Positions 1-7,271 of a DNA stretch of 64,000 nucleotides are shown here, piece after piece. A model generated the notes under the pieces. That model saw only the letters and a program-made list of their open reading frames with translations. It was not told the origin of the DNA and did not search any database. The translations under genes and the position numbers were made by a program. This stretch comes from an uncultured Bacilli bacterium (GTDB lineage Bacteria > Bacillota_I > Bacilli_A > RF39 > UBA660), in contig CAKOJQ010000001.1 of the NCBI GenBank assembly GCA_934090795.1, positions 1 to 64,000 on the forward strand, given 5' to 3'. How positions within the stretch are numbered: the stretch's first letter is position 1; each line of letters opens with the position of its first letter.

Positions 1-225
1 TTTAGTTGCTTCTGCTCCTGGTATTATTTTACTTAACACTAAATTGCTGGAATTATTTTCATAGTCTATTTTCATTGTGCCTGTATCAAATGCGATAGTG
101 CTTGCACTTTCTACTCCATTTATTCTTATTGCTAGGTAAGAGTATGTTATTCCTATTCCGATTGCTAAAAAAATTATTGCAACTAAAAAATATCCAATAA
201 TCTTCGCCTTATTATCCTTATTCAC
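1..225 (-). CDS. Exported TasA/SipW-type surface protein, N-terminal part (runs off window)
   Basis: The visible 75 residues begin with a short charged stretch and a hydrophobic segment (residues ~9-30, ending GIGITYSYL), followed by a Ser/Thr/Asn-rich extracellular start. I chose the GTG at 225 because AAGGTGA lies 7 bases upstream; no in-frame ATG fits. The N-terminus resembles that of the 443-residue protein at 29830-31155 (GITY, then G-x-M-x-I-x-Y), and the two share a promoter region, so they are probably paralogues. The C-terminal domain lies outside the window and its function is unknown. Confidence 0.7.
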   Translation of the reverse strand, partial: MNKDNKAKIIGYFLVAIIFLAIGIGITYSYLAIRINGVESASTIAFDTGTMKIDYENNSSNLVLSKIIPGAEATK

Positions 226-250
226 TTAAATTCACCTTATCCTAATGAAA

Positions 251-280
251 ATTATACTCTTAAATGCCCCCCCTAGTCAA
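251..280 (-). promoter_or_regulatory. Promoter with G7 tract in the -35/-10 spacer
   Basis: On the minus strand TTGACT (280-275) and TATAAT (256-251) are separated by 18 bases that contain seven consecutive G (273-267). It drives the partial surface-protein gene. A homopolymer of this kind between -35 and -10 can change spacing by slippage; the same arrangement occurs at 31177-31207. Confidence 0.65.
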
Positions 281-321
281 TATAGAACATTTATTCTCTA
301 TAAACTTTCTCTTTTTTTTAT

Positions 322-333
322 TATAATTAATTT
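322..333 (+). promoter_or_regulatory. -10 element directly before yidD (leaderless arrangement)
   Basis: TATAAT at 322-327 is followed by only six bases before the yidD ATG at 334, and there is no Shine-Dalgarno sequence. Transcription would start at or next to the ATG. The -35 region is not clear. Confidence 0.5.
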
Positions 334-549
334 ATGAAAAAATTATTAATTAATTTGATAGAGTTATATCAAAAAATTCCATTTAGGTGTCATTATAATT
401 GTAGATTTATTCCTACTTGTTCTGAGTATACTAAGGAAGCAATTAGTACTTATGGAGCATTTAAAGGAAGCGTTATGGGATTTAAAAGAATATTAAAATG
501 TCACCCTTTTGGAAAATTTGGATATGACCCAGTAAAGGAGAAGAAATGA
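334..549 (+). CDS. yidD: Membrane protein insertion efficiency factor YidD
   Basis: This 71-residue protein has the full YidD signature: an N-terminal amphipathic region, then CHYNCRFIPTCSEY and the C-terminal ILKCHPFGKFGYDPV block with conserved Cys residues. YidD proteins sit at the inner face of the membrane and help YidC/Sec-dependent insertion (family knowledge). Length matches the family. The stop TGA overlaps the ATG of the next gene (ATGA), so the two are translationally coupled. The gene lacks a ribosome binding site and sits immediately downstream of a -10 element, so the mRNA may be leaderless. Confidence 0.95.
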   Translation: MKKLLINLIELYQKIPFRCHYNCRFIPTCSEYTKEAISTYGAFKGSVMGFKRILKCHPFGKFGYDPVKEKK

Positions 550-1403
550 AATATTTAAAATTGGCACTAATTACATTAGTTATAGGGGTTAGCTCATTTG
601 GTTGTTTTAAAAGAGATAGGTATGATAATATTGATATTAATGTTACATCTTATCCGATAGAATATATTACCAATTACTTATATGGTGATTATTCAAAAGT
701 TAATATGATATATCCTTCGGGAGTTGATGTTAATAGTTATGAATTGTCACCTAAACAAATTAAAGATTATTCTAATGTAGATATGTTTATTTATAATGGT
801 TTATCTAAAGAAAAGAATATTGCTGCAGAACTTCTTAATAAAAATAAGAATTTAGATATTATAGATGTATCTAAGGGATTGGAAATCGAAAACGATGCTA
901 CTGAGTTATGGCTTAGTCCTACTAATTTTTTAATGATTGCTTCTAATATTAAGAATAGTTTAAAGGAATATGTTTCTAACCAAAAGATGATTGATAAAAT
1001 TGATAGTAATTATGATAGTTTAAAGGTTAAAATATCCGAAATTGATGTTGAACTTAAAACTATTGCTGAAAATGCGAGTAATAATACTTTAATTATTGGT
1101 AATAATACTTTTAACTTTTTAAAGAATTATGGATTTAATGTTATTTCTATAGTTGATAATGAAAATTCAAATACAAATAAGAGTCAGGCTAAGAAATTAA
1201 TTCAAAATAAAACTTTAAGTTATGTATTTATTTTACCTGGTGATGAAGAAAATGATAATGTTAAGGAACTAGTTAGTGTTGGGGCAACTGTTATTAATGT
1301 ACCAAATTTGTACACAATTAATGATGAACAAAGAAAAAATAAACAAGATTATCTATATTTTGTAAAAAATATGATAGAAAATATAAAAACTGAAGTATAT
1401 TAA
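546..1403 (+). CDS. ZnuA-like metal ABC transporter substrate-binding lipoprotein, ligand residues missing
   Basis: The 285-residue protein has a lipoprotein-type signal with Cys20 (SSFGC) and the fold signature of cluster A-I solute-binding proteins (ZnuA/PsaA/TroA): I-x-V-T-x-Y-P-I-x-Y near residue 33, the SYELSP block near 65, ELWLSPTNF near 118 and a C-terminal FILPGDE block. In known members three His and one acidic residue bind Zn or Mn. Here the usual positions read N (DVNSYELSP), E (ELWLSP) and N (NNTFNFLKNYGF), so no His ligand is left. It overlaps yidD by 4 bases. No permease or ATPase gene is adjacent. It may have lost metal binding or bind something else. Confidence 0.75.
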   Translation: MKYLKLALITLVIGVSSFGCFKRDRYDNIDINVTSYPIEYITNYLYGDYSKVNMIYPSGVDVNSYELSPKQIKDYSNVDMFIYNGLSKEKNIAAELLNKNKNLDIIDVSKGLEIENDATELWLSPTNFLMIASNIKNSLKEYVSNQKMIDKIDSNYDSLKVKISEIDVELKTIAENASNNTLIIGNNTFNFLKNYGFNVISIVDNENSNTNKSQAKKLIQNKTLSYVFILPGDEENDNVKELVSVGATVINVPNLYTINDEQRKNKQDYLYFVKNMIENIKTEVY

Positions 1404-1404
1404 A

Positions 1405-1433
1405 TTGACAAGAACTAAATTTTATAGTAAAAT
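1405..1433 (+). promoter_or_regulatory. Sigma-A promoter of the tRNA cluster
   Basis: A consensus TTGACA (1405-1410) and TAAAAT (1428-1433) are separated by exactly 17 bases, 15 bases upstream of the tRNA-Ser gene. It starts two bases after the stop codon of the preceding gene. Confidence 0.8.
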
Positions 1434-1447
1434 TTTATTGTTGGCAT

Positions 1448-1538
1448 GGAGTAGTACTCAAGAGGCTGAAGAGGCGCCCCTGCTAAGGGTGTAGGTCGGG
1501 TAACCGGCGCGAGAGTTCAAATCTCTCCTGCTCCGCCA
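1448..1538 (+). tRNA. tRNA-Ser(GCT)
   Basis: A 91-base class II tRNA with long variable arm. Acceptor arms GGAGTAG and CTGCTCC pair with one G-T. The anticodon loop CTGCTAA gives GCT, the T loop is TTCAAAT, and the 3' CCA is encoded. Confidence 0.95.
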
Positions 1539-1600
1539 TTTTATTTTTTAAAAATTACTAAAAATTATAATTTTAGACTAGTATTTTAAAAAAATTATGT

Positions 1601-1606
1601 TATAAT
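1601..1606 (+). promoter_or_regulatory. Possible second -10 element before tRNA-Lys
   Basis: TATAAT lies 19 bases upstream of tRNA-Lys. The -35 is weak (TTAGAC at 1573-1578, spacer too long), so this may be an extra promoter or a chance match. Confidence 0.35.
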
Positions 1607-1624
1607 GAATAAGTACTCAGTTTT

Positions 1625-1700
1625 GCCCAGTTAGCTCAGTTGGTAGAGCAACTGACTCTTAATCAGTGGGTCTAGGGTTCGAATCCCTAACTGGGCACCA
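1625..1700 (+). tRNA. tRNA-Lys(CTT)
   Basis: A 76-base cloverleaf with acceptor GCCCAGT/ACTGGGC, anticodon stem ACTGA/TCAGT, loop CTCTTAA (anticodon CTT), T loop TTCGAAT and encoded CCA. Confidence 0.95.
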
Positions 1701-1715
1701 TTTATTTTAACAAAT

Positions 1716-1792
<77 letters not shown>

Positions 1793-1803
1793 TTTGTTTA
1801 TTT

Positions 1804-1879
1804 GGCCCGTTGGTGAAATGGTTAACACACATGCCTTTCACGCATGCATTTATGGGTTCGAACCCCGTACGGGTCACCA
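1804..1879 (+). tRNA. tRNA-Glu(TTC)
   Basis: A 76-base cloverleaf with acceptor GGCCCGT/ACGGGTC, anticodon stem CATGC/GCATG, loop CTTTCAC (TTC) and encoded CCA. It is the last tRNA before a strong terminator. Confidence 0.95.
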
Positions 1880-1890
1880 AGTTGACTATT

Positions 1891-1918
1891 AAAGATTCTC
1901 TTTTGAGAATCTTTTTTT
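1891..1918 (+). terminator. Rho-independent terminator of the tRNA cluster
   Basis: Perfect hairpin AAGATTCTC-TTTT-GAGAATCTT followed by a T run. Confidence 0.9.
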
Positions 1919-1920
1919 AT

Positions 1921-2092
1921 TAAAAATAAATAAGAAATATTACTAGTTATTTTTGTAACTTTAATATTATTTTTGTTATTCTAAGTCATAAAATAAATTA
2001 AGTTTGATATATTTTCTGAATTTTCTTTTATTAGGGTTCGCAGCCTCTTTTAATATTTCATAATCTTCTGCAAGTTCTTTTGTAATAACTTA
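1921..2092 (-). pseudogene. Remnant of an Rpn-type (PD-(D/E)XK) nuclease gene tail
   Basis: The minus strand encodes TKELAEDYEILKEAANP near 2040-2090, similar to the TEELAGYYEDLKEVARL region of the intact Rpn-like protein at 37424-38365. The stretch 1924-1967 is a degenerate copy of that gene's 3' end plus terminator. Nothing else is recognisable, so this is a decayed fragment left between the tRNA cluster and the next gene. Confidence 0.5.
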
Positions 2093-2107
2093 TAAAAAAT
2101 TGGAGAA

Positions 2108-2140
2108 AATAAAAAATCTTCACAAAGGTGAAAATCTTTT
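2108..2140 (-). terminator. Terminator of the giant nucleotidyltransferase gene
   Basis: On the minus strand GATTTTCAC-CTTT-GTGAAGATT forms a 9-bp stem with two G-U pairs and runs into T6, just after the stop codon. Confidence 0.75.
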
Positions 2141-2145
2141 ATTAT

Positions 2146-5100
2146 TTATAATTTAATTCCTTGTATTTCTTTTTGTTGACGCATTTCCATTGCATGGACA
2201 TATTCCTTTAAAGCTTCAGTCATTTTTTGATATCCTTCCTGGCTCATATTGTTTGCAACAAAGTTATCGTGAGGATAATAACCTTTTCTTTCAGCTAAAT
2301 GATTATCTCCAAAATCCCAAATTTCATAGTTTGACTTAAATTCGGCAAAGCTTTTTCCCTCAGCGGCAGTGATAAAGTTTTTAGCTGCATCAATAAATGA
2401 GCCACCATTTTCTAATATCCAGTTTTCGATACCGACTCCACCTAAACCGCCTTGAGGAACTTCTCCACGATTAGGTTTATATGCTCCGGCTTGTTTTAAA
2501 ACTTGTTTAGCTAAAAGAATATTAGCAACTACGTAAGGATATTTTTCTGGGTCATTTCTTTTAATTGTTTCAAGCCTATCTACTAGTGCCATATCCGTTG
2601 AATATAATACTTTATCTGTTTTATTAGTGAATGTAATATCAATATCCACTATGTTGCCATCATCTAACTTAACATGTTTTAATCTAAAGTCTCCACTATC
2701 AGTTATTTCATTTGAATATTCTTTTCCAAGATTTTTCAAAATAGTTTTCTTAAGTTCGTTTAGTTTTTTGATATCAGATAATATCGATCTATCTAATTTC
2801 ATCATAAAATCAAAGTCACCATCACCAGGTTTATTAGTTCCTCTTCCAGTTGAACCTGTATCAATTAATTCGACAACTCCTTCAGTTAAGTCACCATCAA
2901 TTTTAGTTTTTAATTCAAGACCTAGTTCTGAAAGAGATTTAGCTATAATCTCATTAATCTTTTCTCTTTTACCTTTAGTTATTCTATTATTTTCTTCAAT
3001 TTGTTCGGCAATAAATTTTGTTTCTTCATTTACTAAATTTTTTGAGAAAGAATAGTCTTCTTCATCAAAATAAGATAAGCCATTCATTTTAGCTCTTAAA
3101 TTGTCATAATCTTTAGGAGTAAATATAATCTTACCTTCCATATTAGCAACAGGAATATAAAAACCATTCATTGCTATTTCAAGTCCAACTTTTGGATCAT
3201 ATTTTTCCATAACAATGTAATTTATTTCACTTGATGCAAAACCAGTTCTTATACCATAATGATCTCTACCTAAAATGCCTGTATAAAATACTTCTAATTT
3301 AGACATATCATTTTTGGTATTTGTTACTCCTTCTTCTGTTCTAGTAGTAAATAATCTATCATCATTTTTTAGTACAAACCAAATTGGTCCATAATCTTTA
3401 GCTACAGTTGCAGATATTTTTTCTTCTATAGTTCCAGTTGATGACATAATCATTGATAAATCCGTATCAAGAGGTGTGCGATCTCTATCAGCACATGAAC
3501 CTAGATATTCTTTAGAAACACTTCCATTTTGTAAAATATTTCTTAAATACTTAACATCACCAATACCTTTAATAAAATCACCTTGTTCTATAGTTATATC
3601 TTTATTTGACGCTTCTCTATTTCTAGAATCCGCTGTTTTAACTTGTTTATCAATATATTCTTTTGCCATTTCAAGCGTATTTATACCAGTAAATCCACAG
3701 AACATACGAATAATTCGATCTTTCAAATTATAATCTAAAGTGCCATTAGGTGATAATTTTTTTGCAAGTTCTAAAATATCATTTAAAGTATTTTCGCTAG
3801 GTGAAAATATTTCATTTTCTTTTTTTGCTCTTAATGTATTATTATATAATGTCGCCAAATGATTTCTAAATGTTTCTAATTCTTTTTTATCCATTTCATC
3901 AAGTGTATTAATAGGTATTTGTCCTGATTTTAGTCCCTCATATAAATTAGAACCATATTCAATATTTTTTAAATAATTGTTTACTGATTTATTATTAGAA
4001 CCAAACGATGCTTTAATTAAATCAGAAAATATAATTGCTTTATCGCCTAATGGGGATGAACTTTTAAGAATTGGCGAAATAGTAGGAAAATATTCTATTT
4101 CATTCTTCATATTTGGATGTAATATTTCAAAACATGAATATACTTTTCCAACCATTGGTAGATTGTTTTTTATAAACATTCGTTCTATTTTAGTTAATTC
4201 TTCTAAAGGACTATCTAGTTCTAATAATTGAGTTGCTAATTCTTTTCTTACTCTAAAAAGTTCACTTGAATTTGTTTGAGAAAGTCTTTTGATAACTTCA
4301 TATACATAATTCATTTTTTCTATATTAATTTTATCTTGATATTCAGTAACATATTCTATAAACATATTATTAGCTTCTACATCTTGTAAATTTAATACTT
4401 TATAATATTCAGTTATAATTTTTAAGCGTTTATAATTTGCTAGCTCAATATTATCATTGTTAGCATATAATGAAATAATCCATGACATATCTTTAGAAAA
4501 GCCACAGGCAACGTTTGTTTTATTAAATACATTAAGTAATTCGGGATTATCATCAAAATCTTTCAATGTAAACTTTCTGTTGTAAAATTTATCTTTAATT
4601 TCTGAAGATATGCTTTGATCCAAGAAAAATGTTGGATTATTATTTCTAAAATGATTTGGAATATGTTCATCTATATTTATGTTTCCATCTAGATAATTTT
4701 GTAAAATCATTTTATCAATCATATTCAAAAACTCTTCTTTTGAAAAATTTGGATAGGATCTAAATTCATTATTATTATCTTTTAACGCATCTATTTTAAA
4801 ATACTCCTTATTACCATTTTCATATGCTTTTTGAATATAATTTGCATAAGATATCATTAAATCTAAAGCATCATCGCCAAATGTTTGTTTAAAACAATTA
4901 ACTAAATTCATATGGTTATGATTAAACACTTCATCAGTTATTTCGATAGGCATATATTTAAATATAGTTTCTATATCAACATTTCTTAAATACTCTTTAT
5001 ATAATGGGTTAGAATTTATAAATTCTGGTGTAATTTTTCTGCTATAAAACATTTCTTTTAATTCTTCTGGTGCTGATTTATCTATTACCATTGAAGGATA

Positions 5101-6651
5101 CTTTTCTATAAAATATTTAGGTATATGTTTTGGATAAACGATTTCATTTTCAATAATCATTTTTTTTAGAAAATCATCAAGTTTATTTTTAATTTTATAA
5201 ATATCATCATTAAGGTATATATTTGAGGTATCTATTAATTGTTTATTGAACGCTAGGGGAAATATATCTTGATATTCTAACACAAAATCAAGTGAATCTA
5301 TTTGACTATCTTTATTATCAAATAATTTATAAATATTACAAATTTCATTTTCTTCATTTGATGTTTTAACAAATCCATATTCTGATTTTAAGTAAACGCA
5401 TAATTTTTTTCCTTTTAAAAAGTCAATATATTCTGGATGTTCTAATAATAACTTTGGTGTAATCATTGCTTGATAATATAATTTTTTTAATTCTTCTGGA
5501 ACTTCATCTTTAATATATAAATCAGAATATCTTCTTCTAAACTCTCCACCAATATTTCTTTGATCTATAACTTTATCTTCAAAATCAGGTTCATTTTTAA
5601 CATTAATTATAATATTTTTTATTTCTTCATAAAAATCATCTTTAGTGTATATTTTTTCTACTTTGTTGCCAAAATGATTTGTTAAATCACTCAATAAATA
5701 TAACATATTGCAATTATTTTTAGATAAACAATGATCACATTCATTATCAAAGTCAATAACATTCTTTAAACCATATTTTTCAATAAAATTTAAAACTTCA
5801 TTATCCAGTATTTGTGAAAATGGAATTGGCATTGTAAAGAGATAATCTTTTGGAAGTTCATCTATCTCTTTTTTTAATTTTTCTGATATATTAAATTTAC
5901 TTAAGTATTCTAAAACGGAAGAATATCTGAATAATTCTTTATATGTATCATTTGAGAAACTAGCAACAACTTTATTATATTTATCTATACTCATATTTAA
6001 AAGATCATCAGTAATATTTTTTATGTACTTTTGTTTTTCCTCGTCAGTTTTAAGAATAAAATAATTATTAATCAATGTATGGTAATATGCATCATTACGA
6101 TGTTTTGGAATTATTTTTTCATAATTATCCATAAATTCTTTAAGCATTTCATCTGTTAATTCATCATCTCTTAAACAATAACTTAAATCTTTATTCTTAA
6201 GTAACTCCCAATTTTCAATTATCTTATCTAATGTTAACACACCACGGCTAAATAGGTATTCGATACTATCAAGCTTAGTATCTTCGGAAATATCAAATAG
6301 TCTATTTTTATATATTTCTCGCATTTTAGGAGGATAATTCAATGGTTCAATCTGATTTTTTAATTTATCATATAAGACACTATTTAAATCTTCGGTTTCG
6401 CTGCTAATTGACATTATTTCTTCTTTATAATCTAGTAAATCAAAATCTAAGCTTCTACACTTTTCAATACCAAATTTTTCTATAATTCTTCGATCTGCAT
6501 CTATAATACATGAAATAGGTATTTTATCATCCAAGTGATATTTATAAAATTCATCTAAAGAAAGTGTTCGATTGTAAACTTTGTCTAATATTCCTTTTGG
6601 AACATCTAATTTCTTTTTAAATAATTGACTTTTTTTATATCTATATTCCAT
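2146..6651 (-). CDS. Giant repeat protein with C-terminal CCA-adding/CD-NTase-like nucleotidyltransferase domain
   Basis: The 1501-residue protein has no signal peptide or membrane segment. At about residues 1266-1281 it has GSTGRGTNKPGDGDFDF, a Pol-beta-superfamily G-S...D-x-D site, and a third acidic residue in DIDITF (~1334). The later GVGIENWILENGGSF (~1404) resembles the helix block of archaeal CCA-adding and OAS-like enzymes. Residues ~1030-1200 form another conserved-looking region (YLRNILQNGSVSKEYLG, TPLDTD, GFYIPV) that I cannot assign; it may be an ADP-ribosyltransferase-like fold. The N-terminal two thirds contain degenerate ~50-residue modules, clearest at ~370-420, 515-560 and 670-715 (PEELKKLYYQAMITP, PEELKEMFYSRKITP, SSEIKDKFYNRKFTL, each followed by NP/HP and a hydrophobic pattern). 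It is monocistronic with its own terminator. Substrate is unknown. Confidence 0.8.
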   Translation of the reverse strand: MEYRYKKSQLFKKKLDVPKGILDKVYNRTLSLDEFYKYHLDDKIPISCIIDADRRIIEKFGIEKCRSLDFDLLDYKEEIMSISSETEDLNSVLYDKLKNQIEPLNYPPKMREIYKNRLFDISEDTKLDSIEYLFSRGVLTLDKIIENWELLKNKDLSYCLRDDELTDEMLKEFMDNYEKIIPKHRNDAYYHTLINNYFILKTDEEKQKYIKNITDDLLNMSIDKYNKVVASFSNDTYKELFRYSSVLEYLSKFNISEKLKKEIDELPKDYLFTMPIPFSQILDNEVLNFIEKYGLKNVIDFDNECDHCLSKNNCNMLYLLSDLTNHFGNKVEKIYTKDDFYEEIKNIIINVKNEPDFEDKVIDQRNIGGEFRRRYSDLYIKDEVPEELKKLYYQAMITPKLLLEHPEYIDFLKGKKLCVYLKSEYGFVKTSNEENEICNIYKLFDNKDSQIDSLDFVLEYQDIFPLAFNKQLIDTSNIYLNDDIYKIKNKLDDFLKKMIIENEIVYPKHIPKYFIEKYPSMVIDKSAPEELKEMFYSRKITPEFINSNPLYKEYLRNVDIETIFKYMPIEITDEVFNHNHMNLVNCFKQTFGDDALDLMISYANYIQKAYENGNKEYFKIDALKDNNNEFRSYPNFSKEEFLNMIDKMILQNYLDGNINIDEHIPNHFRNNNPTFFLDQSISSEIKDKFYNRKFTLKDFDDNPELLNVFNKTNVACGFSKDMSWIISLYANNDNIELANYKRLKIITEYYKVLNLQDVEANNMFIEYVTEYQDKINIEKMNYVYEVIKRLSQTNSSELFRVRKELATQLLELDSPLEELTKIERMFIKNNLPMVGKVYSCFEILHPNMKNEIEYFPTISPILKSSSPLGDKAIIFSDLIKASFGSNNKSVNNYLKNIEYGSNLYEGLKSGQIPINTLDEMDKKELETFRNHLATLYNNTLRAKKENEIFSPSENTLNDILELAKKLSPNGTLDYNLKDRIIRMFCGFTGINTLEMAKEYIDKQVKTADSRNREASNKDITIEQGDFIKGIGDVKYLRNILQNGSVSKEYLGSCADRDRTPLDTDLSMIMSSTGTIEEKISATVAKDYGPIWFVLKNDDRLFTTRTEEGVTNTKNDMSKLEVFYTGILGRDHYGIRTGFASSEINYIVMEKYDPKVGLEIAMNGFYIPVANMEGKIIFTPKDYDNLRAKMNGLSYFDEEDYSFSKNLVNEETKFIAEQIEENNRITKGKREKINEIIAKSLSELGLELKTKIDGDLTEGVVELIDTGSTGRGTNKPGDGDFDFMMKLDRSILSDIKKLNELKKTILKNLGKEYSNEITDSGDFRLKHVKLDDGNIVDIDITFTNKTDKVLYSTDMALVDRLETIKRNDPEKYPYVVANILLAKQVLKQAGAYKPNRGEVPQGGLGGVGIENWILENGGSFIDAAKNFITAAEGKSFAEFKSNYEIWDFGDNHLAERKGYYPHDNFVANNMSQEGYQKMTEALKEYVHAMEMRQQKEIQGIKL

Positions 6652-6737
6652 ACTCTATCTCCTATAATAAAATAATATCAAATTTTTTATCGAATTTCAT
6701 TATATTGACATAATATTTACGAATTTAGAATTTTATA

Positions 6738-6779
6738 TTAAAAAAGTAACAATTTTATTTAGATATTTTTGTTACTTTT
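6738..6779 (-). terminator. Terminator of the mraZ-pbp cluster
   Basis: On the minus strand AAAAGTAACAA and TTGTTACTTTT form an 11-bp stem ending in a T run. The 5' arm contains the last codons of the 171-residue gene. Confidence 0.85.
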
Positions 6780-7270
6780 AATTTAATTACATCTTTAATT
6801 TCGTTATTCTTGTTATCAGTTGCTTTAATTATAAAATATAAGTTATTTTCTAATCCTTCTTTTTTTTCCTTAGTGAAGTAATAATTACCATTAGCTGGTT
6901 CTACGACTCTAAAATTATCTATGCCTGTAATAATTGCTTTTAATGACAATCCTTCTTCATCTTCTCCTGCTTTTGTGGCAAGAGGTAAATATTCTTCTCC
7001 ATTTAAGACATAGTAACCGATATCATAGTTTACGATAATTTTGTCTTTTTCCTTATATTCTATATTAGATCCTTGAAACAAATTCATATTATAATTTAAA
7101 CTAATGACTCCACTATTTATATCTACATAATCACTACTTCCTGAGAAAATATAAGTTTTGTATGTAGATGTAATATTTTTATTATAAATTAATAAAAATA
7201 TTATAAATAAGATTAATGCAATAATTATTATTTTATAAGAATTAAAGATTTTGTTTATTTTGTCTTTCAT
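6755..7270 (-). CDS. Membrane-anchored protein of unknown function in the division cluster
   Basis: The 171-residue protein has one N-terminal membrane segment (residues ~13-30, IIIIALILFIIFLLIY) and an extracellular part of ~140 residues rich in beta-strand patterns and charged residues; I see no known domain. It begins one base after the PBP stop codon and shares its terminator, so it is the last gene of the mraZ-rsmH-ftsL-pbp transcript. In most Bacilli mraY or spoVD follows here, so the position suggests, without proving, a role at the division site or in cell-wall synthesis. Confidence 0.7.
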   Translation of the reverse strand: MKDKINKIFNSYKIIIIALILFIIFLLIYNKNITSTYKTYIFSGSSDYVDINSGVISLNYNMNLFQGSNIEYKEKDKIIVNYDIGYYVLNGEEYLPLATKAGEDEEGLSLKAIITGIDNFRVVEPANGNYYFTKEKKEGLENNLYFIIKATDNKNNEIKDVIKLKVTKISK

Positions 7271-7271
7271 A

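Noticed and set aside
2627..3055. A 142-codon open frame on the plus strand inside the giant nucleotidyltransferase gene
   Set aside because: Antisense shadow: low-complexity Ser/Leu/Phe-rich translation, no ribosome site, and the opposite strand carries the catalytic motifs. Similar shadows at 3476, 9489, 21048, 43608, 44148 and 45024 were left out.
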